DNA of 64,000 nucleotides from Zygnema cylindricum (GCA_037447655.1 JBBHKE010002813.1:1-64000); one strand, 5' to 3'; numbered from the stretch's first letter, positions 10,386-27,600 are shown. The notes: generated from the letters alone by a model not told the origin. Translations and numbers: made by a program.

Positions 10386-11583
10386 TGTATTATATCTTAA
10401 GCTATTTCTATTGTAAACATCGTTTTTGGCATGGTATTTTCCATGCTTCCAAATCAAATGTGTCCCTATATGCAAAAATTTAAGCATCCACTTGCATTGC
10501 AATGGATTCGAGGCCTTGGAATCTTTTCCATCCAAAAGGTGTATACCCTAGATTATGTAAAACCTCAGATACATGTACTTTGGTCGGTCCTTTCTTGGGC
10601 CTCTTGTAATTTTGATTGTATTTGCATCCTAGTCAGAACTTCCCAACATTATTCTAAAGAGAGAAAGGGAAAGCCAAATTGTTCATTTTTTAATTTAAAT
10701 GTCACTGATAAAGAGGCAACAAGAGGTAAACACTCTGTATAGTATCCCAAACTACTGATAATATGGACACAATTTTCAAGAATGATGTCCAAGATGCATG
10801 CTCACTTCTCTATTCAGTGATTTACCAGAACATTTTTGTACACTAATTGCGCAAAGAAGAACTACTCGTCTGTATACCTTGAGTCGTCAAATACACAAAT
10901 AAAACGGAATAATGACCGATATCTACATGCAACAAAAGTGTAATCAGCAAGTACTATAGAATTTCCATTTATCGCAGTTACTGAAATTAAATCGATTTAG
11001 ATGGCAGTTAACTCCCAGTAAGCTTATTGTCCCATTAACTTAATTTGCCATGTTTTGATGTTGATAGATAAAGCTACATGACCAAATATTCTTTTTACGG
11101 TGCATCAATAGTCCTCGTGCACTGATTTTCCCCTCTACCTTTTTCCAGAAATTACTCTAAGGCTTGTCTCACATCCTCACTAATTTTCATTAAAACTCTC
11201 TAAAACTAACAAACGCCACCTCAAAATCAACAAAACACTTACATGTATAAAGCAACACACTACAACTCATCATTGTCCCCGACCCTACATTAACCTTATG
11301 AACATAACAACAGTACTCGTAAGTTGTACTATGTTTTTTGCTTCACAAACTGACACAATGCTCACATTCAAAAATCATTATTATCCTTCAAACCCAGCGT
11401 TAATGCAATGGACAACACTAATTTGTGAAAAAAACATGCATAGGAGAAGAAAGCAAAAAACCGAAATGCCCTTTGGCTTAATTACCAAGTTTTTGCGAAA
11501 TTCTACTACGTTTTTAAGAAATTTCACTAGGTTTTTGCAAATTTTACCTAGTTTTTGCAAATTTGACTACCTTTTGGCAAATT
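10386..11583. other. 3' flank of HPPK-DHPS gene
   Basis: Intergenic AT-rich DNA. Open frames here are short and unrecognised. The last ~100 bases are the tandem array described at 11485. Confidence 0.45.

Positions 11584-11600
<17 letters not shown>
11485..11600. repeat. ~20-bp degenerate tandem array at 3' end of HPPK-DHPS
   Basis: About five to six units of the form GTTTTTGCAAATTCTACTA. They cover the 3' UTR and reach into the last codons of the gene on the minus strand. Confidence 0.7.
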
Positions 11601-15591
<3,991 letters not shown>

Positions 15592-16452
15592 GGCTGCCGC
15601 TTCTGCGGACAAAGCGGAAGAGGGCGAAGAGCAATTGTTTCAAAAATGCGAAACATTTCGTACGAAAGTCGCACTAAATTAGGATTCCGCACCGTACTGT
15701 ACAATAGAGGACTTGTGGATGAATGCTGTACGTTTGACTGGAGGTCATAAACTGCTGACAGTTCAGCGCTGTTATTACTACAGTACAGTACTGTAGTTTC
15801 CTTATTTTGCGGAGGTGATCCTGGCCTTTGATGACATGCCGACGAGAACCATTACGCGGAGAAAGCCTCTCAACGAACGGTCAGGATCGTCTCTTCGAAT
15901 CAGGCCTCGTCGACCGACCAATGGATCTTGTCTATTTTCTTTTTTTTCTCCTGCATTTATTTTCCTACCGTACAAACAGACGTCACAGAGCAAATCTCCA
16001 CGTTCTGTTCTCATTTCTCAACAAATCCACAGCAAGCCAATTTTATTGCGACCGTCGATGCCGGATAATCTCCTGCCGTCCGTTCCAGATACAAACTGTG
16101 GCGATCCCACCGTCCAGCAGGAGTCTTTCATAAAAGCCTTCCAGCTTCTCGGAAGCTTCCGTAATCCAGTCAAATAAACATCTTCTTTTTAGATAAAGCT
16201 TTAAAACTGGCATCAACAAATTCTCCACAGAAAACCCTAGAAAAAACCAAAAAAAAAACTAAAAAACACAGAAAAAACCAGAAAAAAGACAGAAATCTCC
16301 TCCTCTCCCTCCTCCCCCTCCTCCCCCCTCCTCCCCCTCCTCCCCCTCCTCCCCCTCCTCTCCCTCCTCCCCCTCCTCTCCCTCCTCTCCCTCCTCTCCC
16401 TCCTCTCTTTCAATTTCTGTCTGAGTATCTCTCTCTTTTCCTCCTTCAAATA
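15592..16452. promoter_or_regulatory. Shared divergent promoter region, HPPK-DHPS / MSBP
   Basis: 861 bp between two divergently transcribed start codons, so both promoters should lie here. A CTCC/CTCCCC pyrimidine-rich microsatellite occupies about 16299-16410, close to the MSBP start. Plus-strand 15815-16177 and minus-strand 16043-16228 are open but match nothing I recognise. No TATA box can be asserted. Confidence 0.5.
16299..16410. repeat. CTCCTCCCC microsatellite
   Basis: Near-pure pyrimidine tract of CTCC/CTCCCC units ending 43 bases before the MSBP ATG. It is probably in the 5' UTR. CT-rich leader tracts are common in plant genes, but this one is long. Confidence 0.8.
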
Positions 16453-19400
16453 ATGTCATTATTTGAAGAAATAGTATCATCTGGCAGCCGCTTGACCGGC
16501 CTCTCTCCCTCTGTCCTCCTTTATTCCGTCGGAGCTCTCCTTATTACCCTTGTGTACCTCCGTTTTGTCTTATTCTCCAAGAGGAAGAGTCAGAAACCTG
16601 CCGCCATGGCTTCCCCCCCCCCCTCCTCCCTTCACTTTGGGTGACGTCACGGCGGAGGAGCTGGCTCTCTATGACGGGGAGGATGAATCTAAACCGCTTT
16701 TGATGGTAGGTTCATTAAAGGGGGGGGGGGGGGGGGGGGGGGGGGGGGAGAGGGGGGGAGGGGGAGGGTGGGAGGGGGAGGGGAAGGGGGGGGGGAGGGT
16801 GGGAGGGAGTTGGAAGGGAGAATAGAGGAGGAGGAGGAGCAGAGGAAGGGAGAGAGAAAAAGAGAGAGGCAGAGAGAGAGAGGCAGAGAAAAGGAAAGAT
16901 AGAAAGAGAGAGGTGGAGGGAAGGAGGAGGAGAGCGGGAGGTGGATAGATGAGAGAAACGCAGGGAGAGGAAGGGAAGGAGAGAAACAGAGATAAACAGA
17001 CAAGAGAAAGATATTGAGAAAGTGAGAAGAAGAGAAGACGAGGAAAGGAGAGGCGAGGAGAGGGAGAAATTGTGTCCGTCAGTCAGAGCCCGGGCCCCCC
17101 ATTCTTTCAATTCCCTCTCCCTCCCCTTCCCCCCCCCTCCCTTTCCACCCTAGTTGCTGTAGGGGATCCCATGCACACCATGATTACTGTGGCACGAGCT
17201 CTTTCCTCCCTCCCCTCCACTCCCTCCCCATCACCCCCCCCCTTTACCACCCTCCTTTCTCCTTTCCTCCCCTCCCTCCCTCCCACTCCCTCCCACTCCC
17301 TCCCACTCCCTCCCACTCCCCCCCCCCCCCCCCACCCTCTCCCCACCACTCCCCCTTTACCATCCATCCCTTCCCCTCTCCTCCCCTTCCCTCCCCTCTT
17401 TCCTCTTCTCCCCTGTTCAACTGTCTCTCCCCTCCTTTACCGCCCTTCCTCCCCTTCCCTGGCCTGTTTCCCCTCCCTCCCTCCCTCCCTCCCTCCCTCC
17501 CTCCTCTTTTTCGCACTTCCGCTTCCTCCTCCCTTTTTTAGGGGAGGGAAGTGGATGGAGGAGGAGGGAAGCGAGGAGAGGATGGCTATGGAGGGAAAAG
17601 GAGGACAACAGGGAAGGGGAGAGGGGAAAGGGGGGGGGGGGGGTAGAGGGAAGGGGGGGAGAGGGAAGGGGGGGAGAGGAGGAGGGAGGAGGGACAAAGA
17701 GGGGGGGGAGGAGAAGGGAGAAGAGCAGAGGTAGTGCGGGAGTGAAGGGAGGAGGAAAGAGAAAGAGAGGCACAATTTGTAAATATAACAAATAACAAAA
17801 CTCTTCGATTAATTAGGCATTTTATAATTGATTCTCCATTTATTTATTTTTCGACGTTTCTTTTATTGACCGTCCGTTTTGTCCGCTTTTTTTTTTTTTA
17901 TTTATTATTATTGATATTTTAAATTATGTATATTTTAAAAATATCGATACACTTTTGAATTTTTGAAATCAAAATTTGGAAGAAGATTTGAACTTTATTC
18001 TTCCCTGTAAATGTAGTGAGTAACATTTCTAAATTATTGTTATTTATTTATTTATTTATTATTATTGATATTTTAAATTATGTATATTTTAAAAATATAG
18101 ATACACTTTCGAATTTTTGAAATCAAAATTTGGAAGAAGATTTGAACTTTATTCTTCCCTGTAAATGTAGTGAGTAACATTTCTGAATTATTGTTATTTA
18201 TTTATTTATTTTTTATTATTGATATTTTAAATTATGTATATTTTAAAAATATAGATACACTTTCGAATTTTTGAAATCAAAATTTGGAAGAAGATTTGAA
18301 CTTTATTCTTCCCTGTAAATGTAGTGAGTAACATTTCTAAATTATTGTTATTTTTTATTTATTTTTATTATTGATATTTTAATTATGTATATTTTAAAAA
18401 TATCGATACACTTTTGAATTTTTTAAATCAAAATTTGGAAGAAGATTTGAACTTTATTCTTCCCTGTAAATGTAGTGAGTAACATTTCTAAATTATTGCT
18501 ATTTTTTTTTCGTCACAGGCCATTAAAGGAGTAATTTACGATGTTTCGCGCGCCAAGTAAGCTTTTACTTTTGTTTTTTTTTTTTTTTTTTATGGGGGAG
18601 GGGGTGGGGGCATTTTATTTTTGACATTACAATCTGATGTTTATTTTCACTCTGCTTTCACGGTCAATAGAAAATTATAATCAAGTATGTATGTATGTAT
18701 GTAGATATATCTCACTCTCTATGTATATGATATTTTTTTCTTTTTAGGATTCTATAGCAGTTTATGATTCTAATGTACATTTGTTGTATTTTATGATATT
18801 ATCGATTTTTCCCAAGTCTTGTGATTTTATGAATTTTCCAATTTTTATGAAATCGATTTTTATAAAATTAATTCCTATGAGATTATCGATTACTCAATTT
18901 TTATAACATTATCGATTTCCCAAATTTTATGTCATTATCGATGAATTCCTATTTTTTACGATATCATTGATTTTTAATTTTTATTTTTATTTATTTCTTT
19001 TAGAGAATTTTACGGCTCGGAAGGTCCTTACGAGCCCTACTTTGACCCTACTTTTGTGACATTTTTGACTTTTATCAACTTTTATCGTCTTATTAACTTC
19101 CTAAATTTTATGCTTTATTATTTCTTTACTATTTCTTAATTATTTCTTCAAGGGAATTCTACGGTTCGGGAGGTCCTTACGAGTCTTACTTTGACCTAAT
19201 TTTTATGATTTTACTATTTCTTTATTATTATTGTTATTCTTTTTTTTAGGGAATTTTATGGTCCGGGAGGTCCTTACGAATTATTTGCGGGAAAAGACGC
19301 GAGTCGAGCTCTCGCTAAAATGTCATTTGAAGACGAAGATATTCTTAACCCTAATATTGACGATCTCTCCTATTCGGAAATGGAAACCCTGAACGATTGG

Positions 19401-19550
19401 GAAATGAGGTTTGATTCGAAATATATTCGAGTCGGCAAATTAATAAAAACTTCGGAAAAAAATGAAAAAGATCTCAAACCGACTTTGACTGGAGAAAATG
19501 AAAAAGAAAAGGCAATCGGTGACAATAATGTCACAGCTGAAACGAAGTAG
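16453..19550 (+). CDS. Membrane steroid-binding protein (MSBP / MAPR family)
   Basis: Cytochrome-b5-like MAPR protein, known in plants for binding steroids and haem and for scaffolding P450s at the ER or plasma membrane. Exons: 16453-16705, 18519-18556, 19250-19550. Predicted 196 aa if the frame problem is set aside. Seen: a membrane span at ~18-41 (LLYSVGALLITLVYLRFVLF), a basic stop-transfer (SKRKSQK), a proline-rich linker, then the b5-like fold: VTAEELALYDGEDESKPLLM, AIKGVIYDVSRAK, EFYGPGGPYELFAGKDASRA, MSFEDED, WEMRFDSKYIRVGKL. The acidic/lysine tail ends AETK. Anomaly: exon 1 is 253 bp, and a C11 run at 16613-16623 shifts the frame by one base before VTAEEL. A 10-C run would keep it open. 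Whether this is an assembly error or a real lesion is unknown. Confidence 0.88.
16720..16748 (+). repeat. G29 homopolymer just inside intron 1
   Basis: 29 consecutive G on the coding strand, 14 nt after the exon 1 donor. It continues into GGGGAGGG-rich sequence. Strong G-quadruplex potential in both DNA and pre-mRNA. Confidence 0.9.
16720..17775. repeat. Long purine/pyrimidine strand-asymmetric simple-sequence block
   Basis: Intron 1 of MSBP. About 16720-17075 is almost all G/A on the plus strand. About 17086-17540 is almost all C/T. About 17541-17775 is G/A again. Built from GGGA, CCCT and CTCCC units with long G or C runs. Open frames across it are low-complexity artefacts. Confidence 0.9.
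17892..18510. repeat. ~154-bp tandem repeat, four copies, abutting an acceptor
   Basis: Four head-to-tail copies. The marker TTGATATTTT begins at 17911, 18064, 18219 and 18371 (periods 153, 155, 152). Each carries GATACACTTT, AATTTGGAAGAAGATTTG and CCCTGTAAATGTAGTGAG. Copies differ by a few bases and by the number of TTTA units at their start. The last copy runs into the polypyrimidine tract of the exon 2 acceptor (18518). Confidence 0.92.
19003..19285 (+). repeat. Triplicated 5' part of MSBP exon 3
   Basis: Three tandem copies of acceptor-plus-exon-start. At ~19003 (AG then AGAATTTTACGGCTCGG) and ~19154 (AG then GAATTCTACGGTTCGG) they are partial copies. At 19250 is the true exon. All three are preceded by a T-rich tract and AG and read K-E-F-Y-G-x-x-G-P-Y-E in the phase exon 2 needs. 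The two upstream copies diverge after ~15 residues and run to stop codons without a clear donor. Confidence 0.85.
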
Positions 19551-21612
19551 AATTCTCTTTTTTTTTTTTTCTTTTTCCTTTTTTGTTTTTTTTTTTTTCT
19601 TTCAGAATTTGGTTTTTTGTACCAATTTTGTTGATTTTTTTTGTCTTTTTGTAACAACGCTAAGTTGTCAGGGAGGATGCCTTTTTTTTTTTCTTTTGGT
19701 TTTAAAGTCGGATTATGTTATGTACACAAGAAAAAGCGTATTTTTTTGCAAATGGATTAGTATGGTCATATTTGTATGTCTTTAAGTCTGTTTTTTGGGT
19801 TCGAGAACTTTATGCTTTTAGGATGCAATCGTTGTATACATAGTAGTTGTTAAATTTTTGTTCGATTTGGTGTTGACAATGTGCCCTTTTTTTTTTAGTA
19901 GTTTAATATGAAGGGCAAAACCCGACTAATGACATGTATTCCGTTGTTAATATAATGAATTAAAAAGACCGTTTAAATTCAATAGTTTTTTTTCTCCTCT
20001 CGTAGCTTGGGAGGTTAATTTCTTTTATTTTTGAGACGCGATTGGGATGTATATCGAGAATGTTTTTAGTTTTGTTTGTGGATCTTACATGTGCTTGTCG
20101 ATTTTTTCGATGGACCTTTGGCAATACTTGTCATTTCTCTTTTTATTTCTGAGGGTAATCCTGGGTTTTTTCGTTTCTTCATCCAATTACTGTTTATTTT
20201 CTGCCGTGTTTCTCCAGCTTTTGTTAGATTGACATTGTGTTTTAATTCCATTTTCATATTTTTTCACTCACATACTCAGATAGACTGCCATCACCTTTTT
20301 TTAATATAAAGATTACTTATCATCTCCATACAAAATGCATCACCAATAACCGAGATATAATTTCTAAAAGAAAAGGGAAAAGCTTTATTTGGAATGTTGT
20401 AACTTTTGGACTATACATCATATATGCTCTCAGAATCGAAAGGAAGACGATAATTTGTAACTTTTTTCACCTGTCGAAAAAAATGGAAATAGTGAATGTG
20501 ATAAAAAATGCTAGATATGGAGACGTCCTTTTTCTTCCGTAGAAACAAGCCATAGTTCACTTGTCTAACGATTATATATTTTTTTAAGGGAGCTGAGAGC
20601 CTTTTCTTGACCATATCTTTATTGATATAGTGCTGAATTATATGCCGAGAATACATTATTTTGTATGAACGTTTTTTTTTCTTTTTTTTTTATCAATATG
20701 TTGTTTGCATGTGTTACAACAGTGCATCTTTCATAGAGGCTTTCAACTTTCTGACCTTTTCCAGGAGAACAAAGGCAACGGCAATACAGAGAAAATGACA
20801 ATTGTTTTGCATCTTTCAAAGAATCTGTAGAAATTCTTACTTTTTTGAACATGGAACTGTACGGAATAAATAATAGATTTGTAATACAGAAGTATAAAGA
20901 ATGTGCCAACATTTTTTTCGAAGAATCTTTTAAACTTTCTGAACCTTTTATAACATGAAAAAAACCCTAGAAAAAAACCCTAAAAAACAGACTGCATAAG
21001 CATAAACACATCCTCAGAACATAAAAAAATCATTAAACATTCACATCTTTTTCACAAACATAAAAAACCTGTGAGGAAAAAAAAAATGGATGTAAGAGGC
21101 ATAAATACAAAGAAATTGGAGACCAAAAAGTTACACAGAGTTGTGAGCCAACCATCTGTTGGACTCTAAGCTTTGTCTCGTTGTGATTCGTTGCTATCAC
21201 CGATAAAGTAACCAACTCTTTTTTGTCTTTTCTGTGTGGATATTGCAGCGTAAAAATAATATTCACTAGCAAAAGAGTTAAAATCTGGCTCTCTCTCTAC
21301 CTACAAATTATTCGTCGTCCCTCCCTTTCCCTGCCTAATTCTCCGCTATTGACTATTTCTCCCCTAAGTTATTCTCGGTGACTTCGCCTTCTAAACCGCC
21401 CACAGTAATTAGTGTGTATCCAAAACTAGAACCGCTCGAACTTTAGAGAGTAACAAAAAAAAGATGACTTGCTTAAGCATTATTCGTAAAACAAAGAAAA
21501 GGATAAACAAGAAGAGCATAAACAAGAAAAAGCTTAGACAAGAAAAACATTTAAAAAAGCTCGTTGTCAAGAGTCACATGATGTGACTAAATATTGACGG
21601 TTCTGCATGGTA
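19551..21612. other. Convergent 3' flanks of MSBP and kinesin-5
   Basis: AT-rich intergenic DNA between two genes pointing at each other, presumably containing both 3' UTRs. Open frames (for example 20047-20232) look like translated T/A-rich noise. No RNA gene or element ends seen. Confidence 0.45.
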
Positions 21613-24600
21613 TCAATTCCGATTTGCCAGTGGATGTGGCGTTGACACCTGTCGATTTTTTCTGGCAGATGCGTGAACGTTCTCGTTACTGACAAGTTTT
21701 GAGTTAAAGTCTTCAGTAAGTTTTTCGACGGGCTTTGAGAGGAGTTCCTTGAAGGAATCTTCCGGTGGAACATGAACTTTTCGCTTTGCAGGAGGAGATC
21801 CGTCATCAACCTGCACAAAAAAACTCACATACTATTAAAAACCAAAAGTTCGAATAGTTTTGGAATAGTCGTTTCTATAAAATAGTGTGTCGAAATAGAC
21901 GTGGAAGTAGAAATAGACTGTTCGTTTTCATTATCATATAATGCAGAGTTGTTGACAGCCATCTAAGTTCAGCATCTGAAATATCTCTTGATCTTTATTA
22001 TCTCTCTCTTATTTTATCTATCTCTGTCTCTCTCTCTCCCTCGATCTGTTGGTGTCCAATATATGTTGGATTGCTCGAGGAAACATCAAAGGTCACTAAA
22101 TAATTGTAAAATCAAGTACAAAACTCAGTCTTTCTTTTTTTTTTGTTCCCATGTACTCGTTGCCTGGTTACCATCGTGCACTCTTAATAAAGTCTTACAC
22201 ATTTCATATCTATAAAATACGAGGCTATATAAGTAATCCTTTAGCCATGATAAGAAATTACGAAACCATATCAATAAATTTGAAAACCCTACCAATACAT
22301 TATAGTACAGCATGAAACCATACCTTGAGGTCCGAATCTAGGTAGCATTCAATGCGGTCAAAGACTCGTTTGGCATGGTTTCCATGTGAGCTTCGGAAAT
22401 TCTCCATACCCACATTACTTTCTCCCAAAGCTGCTCTTGCTTTCTTTATGCCCACCGTATCTGCTTCCTGAGAGGCTGTTCTCCCAAAAACCACAAAATA
22501 AAATAAATGGGGTTCAATTGGGCTAAATAGGGATTTTGGGTTTGTGTTTGAAATTCGACTGGTATTTTCTGTTTTTTGATTTTTAACACAAAGTCTCTTG
22601 GAATCCGAATACGGTAGTATCCTAGTATCATAGTACCATTTTTAATGTGCTTTCTTAATGCCACATATATTTTTTAGTTGGGTTTTCTGGGATTTGGATT
22701 AAAATGGGTTCGTTTGTCTGTATAAGACTCTACCACGGTGTCCCGGAATCCCAATTTCCTAATATTCCAGTAACATGGTATGGTAGTATCATATTTTTCC
22801 ATATTTAGAAGTTCACACTGATTTTACCAGAATCAAATATGTGTCAAACTTGTTCATTCTTTGCTCATTTGAATTTGCTACAAAATTTGTGAATATCAGC
22901 ATCTTTCACCAATGTGCAAATAAAGTAGGAAAGAAAACAAACCTGTCATAAGAGACTTTAGATTCACTCGGTTGCCGTCAATTTGGGCTTTGAAATTCGC
23001 TCCTCTCAAACCGTGTGATTTCACAAACTCATTCGATGCAAGAACTTGTTCCCTGTCAAAACCGGCCATATTAAATTATTAGAAACATACATTTTTTCTA
23101 AAATGGTTGACGAACACTGGGAAACATATTTCTTCAAGGCACAAAACATGCACAGCTAAGGCATAAGACAAAAATGTCAGGTATTTCGGTTTTCTTAACA
23201 CTGTACCTTGTCAGGTTTTCAATGTTTTCCTTGTGAGCCTCAAGTGACTTCCCAATGATGCCTTCAGCGTTCCTCCATTGACCTCCCACATTTTGTGTTT
23301 CGGTGAGACTGCAAAATTTCAAAAGCTATTAGTTATGTTCCTAACACATATATACATATACATACACGTCTACATAAATACACACGGGCTTATAAATTTC
23401 AGATGCGATTGGTTTTTCTTAAGATATATAGTCATACACATAATACTTATACACATGCATATACATACATATATATACATACACATACATATACACATAA
23501 ATATACACGGGACCCATAAATTAAACAAGCATGAGATAGTACAGGAAACTGTTACTTCTCTAAACGCCTTTGCATCTCACCTTGTCTGAACATGAGACTC
23601 CAGGAGACAGTGTTGTGCCGCAGTATTATTTTGAAAGTTGTGTGACCAATGTTTGGTTCCTGAATGGAATTCTGTCATTTGGTCTCCTGCAGTAGTCACT
23701 GTTGTCTGTACGGAACTTAGGCTGTTGTGGATATTTTTTGTACGACCCTCAGTCTCTTCCAGTAATTTCCTTCTTTCTCGGACAACCTGCACCAATTAGA
23801 GAAAATCATTTTTTAATTTGGGAATCCCAACTCAAGGAGTGAACAGCAAGCAACGGAACTGACAAAACCTTTCAAAAAGCACACCTTTCACATACCAATT
23901 CTTTCACCTCCTCTCTCGATTTAGCGTAATGCATTTTGACAAACTCCAAAACCGCTTGTTCTCCTTGGTCATTCTTTTCCTGCATGTTTTTTCCCATTTG
24001 CACATACGTTAATTGGGCAACATTAACACCGACAACGACATGAAGAAATAAAAACCATCATTTTCCCTGGAGCCGCTCATTATCTCTGCATCATAGTAGC
24101 TTGTAGCTTTTTATTGGGAGCAGTGACTAGAGTTTTACCTCCAGTAACACCTCCATCTCTGCCCATTTTTTGGAATGTGCCGCAGAATTTTCAGATAAAC
24201 GACAATCACATTGGGCGGCTTCTGCAGAAATCCTTTGGAATGCAGCTTGCATCGCAGCAGTTATTTGATTCGAAACTGCCAAAATATATTCATTTGCCTG
24301 CCCCATTTCCCGCCAGCTCTACCATCAATATCATACGAAAAACGAAAAACAGAAACGAAAACAGAAACGAAAACAGAAACGAAAACAGAAAGGAAAATAG
24401 ATACCGCCAAAACAGAAAACAGACATGACCAAAATATACCTTACGTTTATTTCGTTGACACTGCTGTGCTGTGTTCCCACTCATTTCTTTAAACAATTTC
24501 GACTTTGCAAAAAAAAAAACAATAACACTATCAATTATCAGCATCATTTCTTACCTCCCGTTGGGCTTGGGCAAAAGTTTCAAGTCCGTCTTGTTCATCT

Positions 24601-27600
24601 TTAAGGGACTTTTCCAGTTCAGAGAGATTAATTTGCGCTCGCTGGACAACAGTTGTGAATTCCTGTATCAGATACAACGAAAGACATCCACTCTCAAGAT
24701 AATGAAAAAAGCAAATGAAGAAATACAGCAATGATTTACGGAGCTGCATACAGCAAGTTGACTACAACAGCATACTTGTAGTACATAATACATATTTGTA
24801 TGCAAATCAATTAGATTCCAATTCTCAATGCATAATTTGTAGGACATACCTTTTTGAGAATGTCCATGAACTTGTTCTCATCTTGACTGAGTCCTGCCCA
24901 GGATGTCATCAGTTGACTGAAACGTTCATCGATTACGGCTGTCGCTTCATCGACTCCCTTTGTAAAGTTTTCATGCAACTCACTTAGTTGACTCTTAATA
25001 GCAGACATGTCCTGCACCAAAAATCAGAATCGTCCACATTAATAATCAGTTAAACAAAATCTCCTCCTCTCTCACTCTCATGTCATTCATCAATATTCAC
25101 AAACATCACAATTCATCTGACAGGAGCACATAATTTCTCAAGAAGGACAACGAATAAATCGTACATAGATTTTACGTTCCAATAGAGCCTGTAAGTGTTG
25201 ACTCGTAGCCCCGTGGTGGTCCTGTTGAGATGTGACAGATGTCACCACGTAGTTCTGAAGCTGGTTCAGCTGATCCTGTACGGAAAGTCGCATCTGTCCT
25301 CCCGCTTCCTTGTTGCAAGCTTTCACTTGCTCCTCCCTTTCTGTAGACATGCAAAGAAAGCGAATTAAAACATCAAATTCCACTCGGTAAACAAAAACAA
25401 AGAGGATAAGCATAGCTACAATCCAAACATTTTGTTTTATTTCATGTCCCAAACGCGTTGCAGATATCCAGCAAGTGAGGGAAAGCTATCCAAGTCATAT
25501 TGTAAGTGTCAAATTAGGCACCATTTGGACTTTTAGAAAGCTTTTCAAGAACCTAAAACTGAACTCACCCAGCTTTTGAGAAAGGGCTTCAATATGATTA
25601 GCAGCACCACTCAACTCCTCCCGAGTCTTCTCGCCAAGATCTGCTAAATTGTATTCTGCTCAGCAAGTATGGAAAGTGTTAACAAAAAGAAGCTGGATAA
25701 GGGACTAGCTTGTGATAGCAAAACCCTAACCCAGCAAAACCTTGAGATGACAGATCTTTACATTTTCAACAGTTGGTCAACAGTGTGGTGCCACATTATT
25801 TGTGCTAGAATGAAAATCATCAAGAGCTTACCGGCTTCCAATTGACATCCGATAACATATTCCTTCTCTTTTATGTTCTGATTGGCTCGTCTCAAATGAT
25901 CCTCTGTTGCTGCAAGTTTGTTCTCCTTCTCTTCCAATTTAGCCTGATGGCAAACAGCTCAGCAAAGAGAAAAAAAACTCAGCTAGTTCCGACAGAAAAA
26001 AGTAGACCAGCAAAAATTTAACATTATAAAGTGATGTCACTTTCCATACAAGACCTTGTTAGCTGATTCATCAAATGCATGAGAACTCATATTGATTAAG
26101 CACTCATATTCTTTTAAATTGACCCCGCATATTCGTTTTCTTGACCACCTGTCATTCAATTTGCGACAGTGGTGGTTGCCAAGAGAGAGATAGAGAGGGA
26201 GAGATTATGTACCTGAGTCTCTGAAAGTAACATCTCCAGGTTTCCATTTTGAGTAAGGAGAATGTCATGCTTGTTGCGCCACTCTTCTATTTGCTGCAGA
26301 ATGTAACAACCCAATTGAACAATCAATAATTAATGAAAAGTAAATAACAAGCAGTATTGAGCAGTGTTTTAACAGCGTTTAGCAGTAATTAAGAATACAA
26401 ACAGTAAATACAAGCAGTAATTATGTAGCAGAAGTTTACAGAAAATACTTAACAATCAGTAGATTATTTAAAGAATGTTGAACAAGCAGTAATCAGCAAG
26501 CAGTAAATAAACGAGTAGTTAACAAGCAGTAATCACAAAAAGTGATCAATAAGCAGTCATGCAGCTATTCACAAACCTTCGCAAGTTAAATAACAATAAA
26601 AAGAGACGTTGGTCTGTTGAAGTTCATCCACTGTAGGTTTCCATAGTAAATAATTCATAGAATTGAGCAATGTAATAGAATAGAATGCAAGTATCCAAAC
26701 AAGGAAAATACGAAGAAGGTCAGGTCTGAAAGATCTTTGTCGACATGTTCACCCACCTTTTTTGCAGTCTCAAGTTCATCCTCCAGAAACTCCTTTCGGT
26801 CCTTCAGTATCTGGACAGACGATGACATACAAGACTTAAATAACAATACTGAAGAAGTAAACTTTAATTTTTACTGTAAAGAAAGAAGTTTGGAAAGAAC
26901 TAACTAAGATGACTTGAGTCCAGCAAAAGTTGAAACAGAAAAGTTGTACCTTTTGATCAAGCAGATCCTTTTGGTGCTTATCATAAGGAATGTAAACCCC
27001 ATTCTTTTCACGTTGATTATACAAATCTGCAAAAATGCGAAACTTTCAGTAATGAGAATTCCAGTATTGGTCAATTGTACAGTAGTCCAAAAAGTAAAAA
27101 AGTAATTATTTTTGTAAGAAGATTTAACATACCACTTTTACAACGTTCAAGTTCGTTCACGAGGTCCTTAATTAGAGCTGATTTGGTGGTTTTTTGGTTC
27201 ACCTGAAAAGGGAGTCAAAATCTCAGTATTCAAAAAGAAACAGACTATCATGATTCAACCGCAGGCAAACATATCAATTAATGTGTTTCTAACTTATAAA
27301 AATAAGCATTAACAAGCAAGAAAGCTTTAAGCAAATAAACAGGTAAATATTCAACCAAAGACACAATTGGAAGATATTGATGGAGCCACTGAAAAATTTC
27401 TTGTTTAAGGGAGAGAAGGGGAGAGAGGCAAGAGAAGGTCACCTCAGGCTTATTCTTTATGCTCTTTGCTCGGTAGGCATAATCTAAAGTACTTAGGGTT
27501 TCATCCATGCTTAGAGATGATGGTGAAACAGTTGCAATAATGCAGGTTTTAGTCCGTCCTCCAAGGGAATCTCTGAGCAGTCTGGTCAATTTACTATCTC

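Noticed and set aside
15815-16177. 120-codon plus frame in the divergent promoter
   Set aside because: No family match, and it overlaps an opposing open frame that is equally unsupported.
17072-17734. Long plus-strand open frame (220 codons) and several minus frames in MSBP intron 1
   Set aside because: Pure translation of CT/GA simple sequence; no complexity and inside an intron.
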